The notes beneath the pieces were generated by a model. The model saw only the letters and a list, made by a program, of their open reading frames with translations. It was not told where the DNA came from and did not search any database. Made by a program: the position numbers and the translations under genes. From assembly GCF_030848805.1 (NCBI RefSeq), contig NC_092359.1, positions 14,125,102 through 14,189,101 on the forward strand: a stretch of DNA of 64,000 nt, given 5' to 3'. Origin of the DNA: Temnothorax longispinosus. Taxonomy: Eukaryota > Arthropoda > Insecta > Hymenoptera > Formicidae. Below are positions 9,791 through 20,900 of the stretch, in pieces (positions within the stretch are counted from its first letter, which is position 1; each line of letters starts with the position of its first letter).

Positions 9791-11213
9791 TCACTCCGGT
9801 CTGGATCCTCTTAAAATATGTGCCCACTGCCAAGAAACTGCCCCTTCGTGCGAAAGATAATGTGCCATGCTGTCACGTAGAGCAATCATTGATCTTGATG
9901 GATTATTCGAACCCATGCGTCCTAATTTTTGAAAACTATTATCTAATTGTTCTTGTCGAAATAAGCCTTCATTAATATGACCATTATCTCGAACAGTGTC
10001 AGAAAAATTTGAAGGACAATATACTAGCTGTTCGTCATTCTTTTCAGAAATGCGCAGAAAATTATGTAAACATATCGTAGCAGCGGTAATCCTTTCTACA
10101 TTATCAACTTCGGCAATGATATTATTTCGCAAGATTCTCCACCTCGATGCTAAAATGCCAAATGAATTTTCTATTGTTCTCCTTGCTCTTGATAATCGGT
10201 AATTGAAGATTTGTTTTTCTTGATTTAAATTCCTTCCCGGATAAGGTCTTAGAATATATGGTTTTAGAGGAAAAGCCTCATCTCCAACAAAATAATATGG
10301 AAAATCCTTATCTGTGTTCGGTAATGGTGTACTTGCTGGTAATTTTATCTTACCGGAGTCCAATCCTCGGCCGAAGGCTGACTCCGAAAATACTCCGCCA
10401 TCACTTTGCGAGCCATATGCTCCGATGTCTACAAGTGTAAATATGTAGTCAGCATCACAAACGGCCATGAGGACGATGCTGAATGTTTTTTTATAATTAA
10501 AAAAAGCACTTCCTGATTTTTTTGGTGCCTGAATTGTTATATGTTTTCCATCGACTGCACCACAACAGTTAGGGAGATTCCATTGTTTGTAAAACTCGTT
10601 CGCTTTCTCTTTCTATTCTTCGACTGTTGGTTGTTTGCAATATATGGGACTAAGAACATCCCATATTGCTTCACAAGTTTCCTTTATTATTACAGATACA
10701 GTAGTTTTTCCAATCAAAAAGGACCACGCAACTACTTGCATACTGCAGCCTTGAGACAAATAGCTGCAATAATATAAATTCTACATTATTCTTTACATCG
10801 AAACTAATATATATAATTCTGTACAAAACATTATAAAAATTAAAAGATTTTATCACTTACAATAATGTAATAACTAGCCTATGTTCCGGACTTATAGGCT
10901 CACGTCTGCTCCACTTTACTAATTTGTGTTGTATAAGTCCTAACAATTTGTAGAAATTGGTCTGCGACATTCTTGTATATTTAATAAATTGTTCATTATC
11001 TACTGTCGCCATATCTTTAAATAAATTATGAAAATGTCCTGTGTCCTTCCTTTTTTGATTAATTGGACGTACACTCCAACGGCGTTTTCTCCTTATTTTG
11101 TTAGTCAACGGTGCGTCTTTATATGCAACGTATGCTAGCCCCAGAATTGTTATAAACATTCCACACCCAATAATTTCTGATGAATCCATCGTTTCTGTTG
11201 GACAAAAATCCAT
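9791..11213 (-). pseudogene. HARBI1-type DDE transposase with one nonsense codon
   Basis: Two exons on the minus strand, 11213-10861 (donor ATT|GTAAGTGA) and 10763-9791 (acceptor ATTGCAG|CTAT), join in phase to 441 codons plus a stop. The N-terminal part has RWSVRPINQKR and the helical region common to Harbinger transposases. The DDE catalytic acids are present: Asp in GAVDGKH (about 189), Asp in LVDIGAYGSQSDGG (about 230) and Glu in IENSFG (about 316). The only break is a TAG at 10613-10615 (about codon 168), where relatives have Trp, as expected from one G-to-A change. The product would cut and join element ends at TWA targets. It is convergent with the MADF gene, 166 bp apart. Confidence 0.9.
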
Positions 11214-11345
11214 TGTTTTAATTTAAATTTATTTATATAAAAAAATGTGACTTACAGGTTATGCGTTTTACGGTGTGACTGCGACCGTTAACAGCTACGT
11301 CAACTGAACTATTATAAACCGCCCCTTTAACAGATTACGGTGACG

Positions 11346-11397
11346 GCCTCTACGGCACCGGCCTAGGTTAACGGTTACGGCTATTATAAACCAGCCT
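11346..11397 (-). repeat. Harbinger right terminal inverted repeat
   Basis: Complement of 3483-3534, followed by TTA at 11398-11400. Confidence 0.9.
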
Positions 11398-11400
11398 TTA

Positions 11401-12846
11401 TTGTTAAGCCTCGAGATCGATCCTAAAGCGTGTTTTGCGTCCGAGGACCAATAGCGTCCGTTTTACGTATTTCAGTTTTAATTATGCATGTTTCACAGTT
11501 TAATTGCAGTTTTGACACAATGTCGAGTAGCGACAGCCAATGGGGCGAAGCCCTGATAGTTTTATATCAATTCGTCGAGTTTTTATTTTATTTTTATATT
11601 TACAGACTATATTGTCGACGACAGCCAATAGGAGTGATTCCTGGTTAATTTCACTTTATTCAATTCATTTCTAAGTTTTCTAAGTCATTCAGCCTATCGG
11701 AGCGCATTGAGCGACTCTGCCGAACGAACGCAGCGATCCGACCAATCAGAGACGAGCATGGCTCAAAATAGCGAGATTCGCGTTACGATGCGTTTAAACG
11801 TTCAATTACGATTACTTTTATGTTTTCCCTGTCGAAACTGTTAAGATTTATTATTATTTTGTATGCGATACGCATTTCATATACTTACCGTCGGAATACT
11901 TACCGATGACGGTTTCCCGTCCACTGATTGGGCGAGACGATCCCACGAAGTCCGGTACCTGAAAGAAAAGGAGAATTAATCAAAGTATTGATTCTAGTAC
12001 GTGATACTTACCTGCGTAGCGTCGGATCGTCGAAAAGACCTATGATTGGTCACTCGGAACCGCTCTGAGTGACTAGCCCGCGAACACGCACTTTGTGCTG
12101 TTGCGACGGCTGGCATTGGTTGACGCAATGCGGAGATCGCAGCGAGAGCCCATGTCCGCCGTCCAATCGGGATTCAACATCGTGATTGAGCTGAGCCAGT
12201 AAACCGGCTCAGTTAGTTGCCAATTGGTCAACGACACTCGAAGGATCGTGTCGCCCTAATACAGCGACGCGATTGGCCGAATGCGAGGAGACGCGCGAAA
12301 TGCACGAGACTCGCGCCAAAATGAGAGGCGTTGCGCCGGCGCGAGCAGCCATAGTGGGAGAGCGAGACCCGTTCCTCCCGGACAGTCCATCGTTGGCACT
12401 CGAAGCGGCAACTCGTACTTCGGTTCCGCGTAAATCATTCGAACCCGATCGACTTATCCCGTTGTCCGCTAGCGACATTAGCGTGATTATTGATATTTAT
12501 TCGTGTTTGCGCGATAACGGGAGTTTATTGTGCGGCACGCAAACGACCCTGAGAGTCGTAATTAGCTCAATATCGTCGGTACCGTTGAGAACGTGTCCGC
12601 GATCGTAGCACATGCTGTAAACCAGAGAATTATTAAATTGTTATTTGTTTATAATAAACAAAGAGTGTTTATTCGCGACCCCGGTCAACATCCTGTCCGA
12701 ATATTCGTGCTTTACGTGCGCATTACCAGGGCGTGGCCGACGGCCTTGAACACGTCCGCGGCGTAGAACAGCGGCAGCCGTTACGCTGGAAGGAAAGAAG
12801 GGGCAACGCAACGCACCAAGGTTTCTGTATAGATCCAGAAAATACA
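11401..12846 (+). mobile_element. Gypsy-like LTR, copy 2
   Basis: CCAAT-box-rich sequence continuing from 3479 across the Harbinger insertion. From about 12440 it aligns with the LTR of copy 1 (CTTATCCCGTTG, GCGTGATTA, CGATAACGGGA), and it ends AAAATACA at 12846, directly before a primer-binding site. Short frames such as 12273-12608 lack any motif. ATACTTACC, the complement of a strong 5' splice site, occurs three times (11881, 11896, 12004). Confidence 0.6.
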
Positions 12847-12847
12847 G

Positions 12848-12857
12848 TGGCGACCGT
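12848..12857 (+). promoter_or_regulatory. Primer-binding site, tRNA-Arg type, copy 2
   Basis: TGGCGACCGT one base after the ACA end of the LTR, in the same arrangement as at 2293. The leader that follows matches copy 1 as far as about 12930. Confidence 0.55.
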
Positions 12858-12929
12858 AATTACAGCCCAAGTAGTAAGTGGCTATTTCATTCAATTTCAA
12901 CAGCGTCAATCGTTGATCCGGTCACAACC

Positions 12930-13980
12930 TTACACCACCATTCCTAATTTTGCGGCGATTGGTTCCGCGGAGGGGCACTGACAATGAGTGGGGCGACGAA
13001 TCCGGCGCGACCACGCGACACTAGGAAACGGCGGCTCGTGGCTGCTACAAGAATTTTCCTGTCGCGAAGGATCCGGAACTTGCCGGGGCTAGCGCAAAAC
13101 ACGCATCGAAAATATTCGATTTAACGGAGAAACTGAACACTGTAAAATTAAAAAGTATGTTTGAGGGTAAAACTATTACACCAAACAAAATTTGCGATGC
13201 TATATTGCAAATTTATTCCAAATATAAGGAAAATATTGACGATTTTATACTTTTTTTGAGAAACATAGCGAAAAAAGATATGGTTTGAAATATGTTGTAT
13301 TATTTTATCTGAGACACATGATTTAAGAACTATGCGCAAATATCAACAAAGATGCCACGCTGCGTATTTATATTATAAACAAGAAATAACGCTAAGGATA
13401 AAAAAAATCAGTTGAGTAATCAAAACAAAATGATTAATAATGACTCGTTTAATGATACAACAATCAAACCGCTTTTCGAGAAAGATCTATGCGATCACAC
13501 TAATATGAAATTTATTGACGAAGATGTGAATAATAATAAAATTTATTTGAAAGATCTCTTAGATGAGAAAGAAGAACACAATTCACAAAACATTAACAAA
13601 AATGAAAAACAAATAGATAATATAGTTAATAAGAAAAAGAATTTATCTGACAGAGACTATGTTAGAAAGTACGTGCGAGAATTCGGAGCGCGACACATGT
13701 GCGACACATGTGCGACAGGTGGCACGCGCGGAATTTCGGAGCGCGAAGCGTAAACAAGGAGTGGGGGGCGCGAAAGTCTCGATCGCGATGCGCGACCGAA
13801 GAAACAAGTCAGTCGTTCGCAATATCTGAAAACGTGTGGACACATTACGGAGTAAGCGTGTTAGAAACGGGCAATAAGAATCGTGAAGAGATTGTGTATA
13901 AGAACATTGTTGATGTAAGTGGCAATTCGGTAGAATGCTCACAGATGGCGTCGGTGTTACAGTTCCCTAGTTATCTTTAG
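12930..13980 (+). other. Unrecognised coding remnants after the leader
   Basis: A frame from about 13100 to 13286 reads as a plausible helical protein segment (FDLTEKLNTVKLKSM, ICDAILQIYSKYKENIDDF) and is then closed by stops. A second frame, 13412-13753, is Asn/Lys/Asp-rich. I recognise neither. Their position after LTR, primer site and leader suggests remains of a retrotransposon gag region, but no zinc knuckle, protease or RT is visible. Confidence 0.3.
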
Positions 13981-14348
13981 CGTTCAGTGTTTTGCGAGCG
14001 CTGCGACGACCACGTTGCGCCCCAGCGCCGTAAAAAGGCACGGATCGACGATACTGCGCAAGCGTGAGTGTGTCGGGACGGGCGTGAAGCCCGCCGAACA
14101 AGCAATCGTCTTCCGGCTAGCGAGGCGTAGAGTCGCGTTCTTTTACACGGCGTCGTATATTCGTTTAATTGCTACGCGATTGAAATCCGCCAGACTATTG
14201 AGTCTGAGACAGATCACGAGGACGTCTCCGTAATACCAGAGGAAGCATTGCAGCCCTGCTCAGAGGCGATTGAAAGTACCTCGCTCGATACGACGGAAGG
14301 ACGGACGAACTTAGCCATTGCGACGTGGCCTCGTTGAAACGGAACGAA
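13981..14348. other. No gene seen; GC-richer unique stretch
   Basis: GC-richer than its surroundings with no recognised feature. Its last ~34 bp (ATTGCGACGTGGC..., to 14348) recur at about 15230-15262 on the other side of the CACTG element. Confidence 0.4.
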
Positions 14349-15213
14349 CACTGAGAGAAAAGATCCGTTGTGTCTACTGATAAGTTCAGTAGTTCCAACT
14401 GAAGTAGTACAGTAACGCATGTTCAGTAACGTCAGCAGCATTACGTTGTAAATATGACAGAACCATCTACAATAACCACAACTACATGCTTCTTCAGTAA
14501 AAACTACTGAATTTATCAGTATTAGAGACCGGAACGCGGTGCTGTTTTTTTTTAAAGCAAAATTGCAAAAACAGTTCCAAATTAAAATATTGACATTTAA
14601 TGTACGATATCAAAATAAAACATTAATTTACATATTCATTAAGTAAATTAAATCATTACTTATCATATTATCTTAAATGGAAAAATTTTGTAATACATAA
14701 TAAAATAATAACAACTGCATTATATTTAACTTTTTACTTTTTTCTAATATTATTTGTAATATCAAAAACGTTAAAGTAAAATGAGAAACTTGATTAAAAG
14801 TTTAATATATATACAACTTTAACCTCAATGTTTACAAGATATAATAGAACGGCATACAAATTATATAATACATGTATATGTAGGAATAAATACGTTTAAA
14901 TTTTTCATTTAAACAACTTAAATTCCACTGTGTCAGAATATTTTCAACGAATTCGTCCATATCTTTATTCGAAAACACGTACACGAGAAATGTTGTAGCC
15001 TGCACTCGAGTGACGTTTCCACGCAGCCTAACTGAATAGGTTACGTCACATTGACAAAACTAGTGAACCGTTGCTCCTATCGGGCAACACTGTAACTATA
15101 ACTGAAAAGTTCAGTAGATACTACTGAAGTAAATTGTAGTAAGAAATAAACAAGGGTTTTGTTAATTTTACGATTCACCTTTAAGTTGGTACAACGGATC
15201 TTTTCTCTCAGTG
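14349..15213. mobile_element. CACTG-ended non-autonomous element
   Basis: Inverted ends CACTGAGAGAAAAGATCCGT at 14349 and complement to 15213, flanked by AA on both sides. TTCAGTAG/CTACTGAA motifs are repeated near both ends, as in CMC/EnSpm-type elements. No coding capacity; AT-rich interior. The CACTG ends and a very short target duplication suggest CACTA/EnSpm-like ancestry, which I cannot confirm. Confidence 0.7.
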
Positions 15214-15291
15214 AAGCAGCCATCTTGGACATTGCGACGTGGCATCGTTAAAACGGAACGAAGCGGCCATCCTATCCATTAGAAAAGGTTC

Positions 15292-15410
15292 TTACGGTTT
15301 TGGTCGATGACCATCATTACAATTATCACCGGCGGATGTAATCAGGTAACTTACGGTTTTGGTCGATGACCATCATTACAAATATCACCGGCGGATGCAA
15401 TCAGGTAAAA
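15292..15410 (+). repeat. 59-bp tandem duplication
   Basis: TTACGGTTTTGGTCGATGAC starts at 15292 and 15351. The two copies are nearly identical through CACCGGCGGATG and ATCAGGTAA. Confidence 0.9.
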
Positions 15411-15503
15411 TATCGAACTCGTGTAACTTAAAGATCACGTGCGGGATTAATCGGCAACTCTCAATCGGATTATGATGAACGCAAGGTCATCATAAAATGC
15501 GAA

Positions 15504-15690
15504 GGATATCGTCCTCGCATAAGGCACGGAGCGTTGGATATCGTCCTCGCATTTGGCACGGAGCGTTGGATATTGTCCTCGCATTTGGCACGGAGCGAAG
15601 GATATCGTCCTCGCATAAGGCACGGAGCGATGGATATCGTCCTCGCATAAAACACGGGACAACGGATTGTATCCTCGCATAAAGGATACG
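15504..15690 (+). repeat. 32-bp minisatellite, 5-6 copies
   Basis: GGATATCGTCCTCGCATAAG units start at 15504, 15536, 15568, 15600 and 15632, exactly 32 bp apart, followed by a diverged copy. The open frames here arise from the repeat. Confidence 0.93.
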
Positions 15691-15807
15691 TAGCTAACTA
15701 AATCTTACGGAATTAATTAACGGTCTGAGCTCGGTAGAACTTAAAGTCATTTGAATGGTGGCAATCTTCGAATAAAGTCATTGATTATCGATGTGTAGTA
15801 ATTGAAC

Positions 15808-15965
15808 TTGCATTATCGATGCACACATTACTCGGATATTTACGTATAGTTGTATTATCTTGCATTATCGATGCACACATTACTCGGATATTTACGCAAA
15901 GTAGTATTCTCTTGCATTATCGATGCACACGTGATTCGGATATTAACGCATAGTCTGTATCATCT
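15808..15965 (+). repeat. 52-bp minisatellite, 3 copies
   Basis: TTGCATTATCGATGCACAC begins at 15808, 15860 and 15912. A degenerate fourth start lies near 15781. Confidence 0.93.
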
Positions 15966-16816
15966 TAACGAATATTGCGATTCAACCCGTGGCAATTTGC
16001 CAGCTATTAACGTTTACGAAACACCGTATTACATACGAAAAGTTAATTATCATTTAATTGAGTTCGCTATTTAAATATCGAATTATGTCTACTACTCACT
16101 TGAAATACTTAAACAACTGGATTGACTGCGGAATTGACTGAGGAAGTTACAGTATCAATTAATAGAAAAAAAGTGCATTATATTAAAGTTATAGAATCTT
16201 ACACAATATTTATATAAACCTAAACATTCTCTCGATTGCTTTACTTTCCATATGTTTATTTGCTTACTTGTTAAGTGAGAGATATATATACATCTAATGA
16301 TTATTTACGACGAATCACTAGTTGACACAGAGGTTACCGACCGAGTAAGTATAAGGAGAAGCACGCATGTCATTTGCATAAATTCATTAGAAGTTTTCTG
16401 CCGTGATATCGCCTTAGGGCGACTCTGTTTTCAGACAGTTGCATGCGCAAAGTGCAATAGGGCAGAGAGAAAAGAAGGCAAGCAGAGCGGAGGAAGCGGA
16501 AGGAAGATTGTCGAATAGCTGTTGCGGCGACAATTTGGAGGTTAGAAGAGGCCCGGAGAATGCAGAAAGGACATAGGAAATAAAAATCGGGTGTTTAGAG
16601 ACACGACCGAACATCGCATCATTTTGTTCAGTAGGTGATGTTCCACGTTATAAGCTTTAAGTAGCTTTCGTGTGTCAGACCCCCGAGTACGCGTGCACGT
16701 GCACGGCGCGTGACCACGATCACGGATTGCATGCCAGCGCCCCAAGCCGTCGCGCCTCCCGCACATAGGAAATAAGTAAGAAGACAGGGAGCACCGAGGG
16801 ACAGAGAAAGGAGCGG

Positions 16817-17752
16817 ATGGAGGAAAAGAAGGAGGAGAGCAAAGGGAGCAAAAATAGTGAGGAAAAGTACCAGAAAGAAAATAAAGAAACGTTTAAAGGA
16901 GGTAAGAACGCAGAGAATAGATACGCGAGGACAGCAGAACTGTCAGAAACAAGAAACAGAGCAGGGAGCCAAGGGTCGATTGCAGACAACATAAAGAAAA
17001 AGAGAAGAGAGCAGGAAAGTGAAGAAATAAAAAAGGCCGAGAAAGAAATTATAGACAAGTTTGATAAGGAAAGAAGATTAAGTAGATCACCACCAAACAA
17101 AGTAAAAAAAGAGGAAGAGGAAAAGGAAAGCATGGAGACAGGAGAAATACTGAAGGAAATACTGACCAAATTGGAGGATCAAGAGAAAGAAAGAAAGAAA
17201 GATAAGGAGGAGCTGATGAAAGAGATACAAGATCTGAGAGAAGAATACAGAAAAAGCGAAACGATATGGGAGAAGCTGAAAACCGGTATAGAAAAAAGAG
17301 TATAACAGCTGGAGGAGAGAATGGAGGAGGCGGAGAAGAGGAGAGAGGGAGGGAAGGAGTACAATGAGCTGTTAAAGAAAATGAAGGAGATAGAAAGAAA
17401 AAACGAATTAGAAGAAAGGAAAAAAAGAAGAAATAATATAATAATAAAAGGAGCGGAAATTGAAGACGGAGGTGAGAGAAGAGAGAAGATTGGAAAGCTG
17501 CTAAAAGAAATCACCAAAAAAAAAGTAGAAGTGGACGAGGTACAAATAATTGGCAGACGAGAAAACAAAATGACACTAGTAAGGATGAATAAGTGGGAGG
17601 ACAAGAGAGAGATAATGATAAACAGAAAGAAGATGGGGATAGAGAAAAAGATATACATAGATGATGACATGACAGTAACGGAGAGAAAAATTCAAGGAAA
17701 ATTATGGAGTATAGTGAAGGAGGAGAGGGAGAAAGGAAAAGAGCAACATTAG
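16817..17752 (+). pseudogene. LINE ORF1 (nucleic-acid-binding coat protein)
   Basis: A 312-codon frame interrupted by a single TAA at 17303-17305. The N-terminal half is highly charged (Glu/Lys) with long coiled-coil-like helices. After about residue 190 comes RRNNIIIKG, followed by a folded region with VDEVQIIGRR and KMTLVRMNKW, which resembles the RRM-like and C-terminal domains of L1-type ORF1 proteins. Such proteins coat the element RNA. Start chosen at the first ATG of the long frame, 13 bp after a GACAGAG stretch. It is separated from ORF2 by about 210 bp. Confidence 0.75.
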
Positions 17753-17961
17753 GAAACCAAAAAATATGGATAGACGGCCACGAAAATAAATGGAATGAAA
17801 GCGAAGAAAAACTGGAAGATGGAAGAAGATTTCAAAGAGAACAAGAAGGAAAGGAGACTGGAAGAAAATGAGAAAATGAGAAGACTGTACGAAGGAGAAG
17901 AGGAGGAAAAAGGAGAAGAACGGAAGGAAAGAAGAAGCGGATAGCAGAAGAGCAAAGAGGA

Positions 17962-20900
17962 ATGACAGTAGGCTTCTGGAACATAGCGGGACTAAAAGGG
18001 AAAAATGAAGGGTTTTGGAAGGTAGTGGAAGAGTGGGACATAATAACACTCTTAGAAACATGGGTGGAGGAAAAAGAGTGGAGCAAAGTAAAAAAAATAA
18101 TGCCAGAAAAATATGTATGGAAATGCCAACCAGCGACAAGAGAAAAGAAAAGAGGAAGAGCAAAAGGAGGGGTAATTACCGGAGTAAGAAAAGGGCTCGA
18201 AGTAGAAGGAAGAATAGAGAGAGAAGAGGAAGGAATAGTGGAAAGAATTGTAAGAACAAAAGAGGGAGAATGGAAGATTATTAGTGTATACGTAAATAAT
18301 GACATTGACAAAAAATAAGATTAATAAAAGAATATACGAACGAAAGAGGCATAGGAGAGCGAATAATAATAGGAGGCGACTTTAATGCAAGAACAGGGGA
18401 AAAAGGAGGAATTATAGACATCTTTGGAGAAGAAAGAAAATCAAAAGACAAAGAAATAAATGCAGAAGGAAAAAAGCTGATAGAATTTCTGGAAGAAGAA
18501 GGGCTAGGAATACTAAATGGAACTAAGGGAGATAAAGAAGGAGAGTTCACCTTTACCGGAGGGAGAGGAGAGACAGTAATAGACTATATAATAGGAAATC
18601 AGGAGCTATGGGAAAGAACAGAAGAGGTAAGAATTGGAGAGCAGATAGATTCAGACCACCAATATGTAGCACTAGAAATAGCGGAGGAAATAGAAGAAAG
18701 AAAAAGGGAGGAGAAGAAAACGAAAAAAGTAATGAACTGGTCTAAAGAAGCTGTAGAAAGATATAGAGAGAAGATCGAAGAAAAAACCATAGATGGAGTG
18801 AACCCGGAGGAGCTCATGGAAGAAATAAAAAATGCAGTAATAAGGGCGGTAAGCTAGAAAGAAATTAGAATAGACAATAAAGCGAAAAGAAAAAATAAAT
18901 GGTGGGACGGACAGTGTGCGGAACTAAGAAGAGAAGCAAAAGAGAGGCTAAGAAAGTGGAAAAAAGGGGAAGAAAAAAAAGCAGAATATATAAAGAAGAG
19001 GAAAGAATACAGGGAAATGATAAAAGAAAAAAAAGAGAAGGAAAAAGAAAGAATTATAGAAGAAGCAAGGAACGCAAAAAATGAAAAAGAGGTATGGAGA
19101 TTCATAAATAGAGAAAGGAAACATAGAAAGGAAGTGAATGAAGAAATAAGCGAGGAACAATGGAACGAGCATTTTAAGAAGTTACTAGGAGGCGTAGGAA
19201 CGAAGCAGGAGACGGCAAAGGAAAAACAAGAAACAGGAGATAGTTGCGAAAATCAGGAAGGAATAAGAAGAGAGGAGGTAGAAGAAATAATAAAGGAGAT
19301 GAAAAATAGAAAAGCAGCAGGAGCGGATGGAATGCCAAACGAGGTATGGACAAACGGAGGAAGCAGATTAAAGGAAGCAATATGGAAGATATGTGACATG
19401 GCATGGAGAAAAGGGGAAATGATAGAAGACTGGAATGAAGGAATAATTGTTCCCATAGTAAAGAAAGGGGAAGGAAAAGCTGCCAGTTCTGAGCTGAGCG
19501 TTGAATGGCGGCCGAAGAGGACGACCACGACGGCTCGCGCCGCCACGGAAGCCTCGCAGCAAGGAAGATCCGCGGGAGGCCAAGGCACGGGACCGAGCTC
19601 GGATCCCCGGGACCGGCGCGAGAACGCCGATCGGTTCACCTCGCCCAGGCCCGGCACGTCAGCCAAACCCGCTTCCCGACCAAGCCCGACACGCCCCGCT
19701 CCTCAGAGCCAATCCTTATTCCGAAGTTACGGATCCAATTTGCCGACTTCCCTTACCTACATTAGTCTATCGACTAGAGGCTCTTTACCTTGGAGACCTG
19801 CTGCGGATAGTAAAGAAAGGGGAAGGAAAAGAAGCAGGAGACTACAGAGGTGTAACACTGATGAACACGAGCTACAAAATATACGCAGCTATTTTAGCCA
19901 AACGACTAGAGAAGGAGATAGAAGAGAAGAAGCTAATACCGGAGACGCAAACAGGATTCAGGAAAGGAAAAGGAACGATAGAAAATATATACACATCAAA
20001 CTATGTAATAGAAAGAGCGATTAGCAAGGAAAGAGGGAAGTTAGTGGCAACATTTATAGATCTGAAGGCAGCATTTGACTCAGTTGATAGGGAAATATTA
20101 TGGAAGGTAATGGAGAAGAATGGAATAAGCAAAAGACTGAGAGATAGAATTAAAGAGCTGTATAAAGAAACAAAAAGCGTGATTAGATGTAACGGAGAAA
20201 AAGGACCGTGCTTTTGGACAGTAAACGGCGTAAGGCAGGGATGCCCTCTGAGTGCGCTACTATTTATATTGCTGCTGGCAGACTTGGAGGAGGTAATGAG
20301 AAAAGGGCAGGAGGGAGGGGTAGTTATAGGAGATACAAAAATATGGACGCTTGCATACGCGGATGACATAGTGGCAGTTGCAGAGAGAGAAGAGGAAATG
20401 AAGCAAATGATTAGGAGGTTAGAAAAATACTTCGACAAAAGGAAACTAACAGTGAATGTTGGAAAAACAAAAGTCATGAGATTCAGGAAAGGAGGAGGTA
20501 GAGCCAAAGAAGTTGAATGGAAGTGGAAAGGAGAACAAATAGAGGAGGTAAAAGAATTTTGCTACTTTAGGATACATATTTCAAAGAAACGGAGGACAAG
20601 AAGCACACATAAAAGAGAGAGTAAGAAAAGCCACAGTTGCAATGAGGCAAGTATGGGTAATAGGAAAAAGAATTTTTGGAGGAGACTGGAAAAGAAGAAT
20701 GAAACTCTTTGACTCGCTGGTGGCAAGTGTGGCGATGTATGGAGCAGAAGTATGGGGATGGAAGGAAAGAAAGAATATAGAGAGGATACAAGAGAGGTTT
20801 ATAAGATGGACGTTAGCATTAGATTGGTGCACGCCGGGTTATATGATAAGAGAAGAGGCTAAAAGAATTAAGATGAGAACAAAAGCGGCTAAAAGAGCAA

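Larger units (their letters stand above)
3483..11397. mobile_element. PIF/Harbinger element, 7.9 kb, with nested insertions
   Basis: Terminal inverted repeats of about 50 bp start AGGCTGGTTTATAATAGCCG at 3483 and end with the complement at 11397. The element is flanked by TTA at 3480-3482 and at 11398-11400, the 3-bp target typical of PIF/Harbinger. It encodes the two proteins known from this superfamily: a MADF DNA-binding protein on the plus strand (3808-9624) and a HARBI1-type DDE transposase on the minus strand (11213-9791). Without the 4.1-kb P-type insertion in the MADF intron, the element would be about 3.8 kb. The transposase has a single in-frame stop, so this copy looks recently inactivated. 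Confidence 0.93.

Noticed and set aside
12209..12608. Overlapping frames in the LTR copy 2 region as a host gene
   Set aside because: No domain, overlapping on both strands, and the region aligns with another LTR copy.
13412..13753. Asn/Lys-rich frame as a confident gene
   Set aside because: Low complexity, no homology recognised, and the C-terminal part runs into GC-rich repeats.
19480..19806. Functional rRNA gene
   Set aside because: Only ~327 bp of 28S, bounded by a target-site duplication inside a LINE; the same reasoning applies to 35848-36169.
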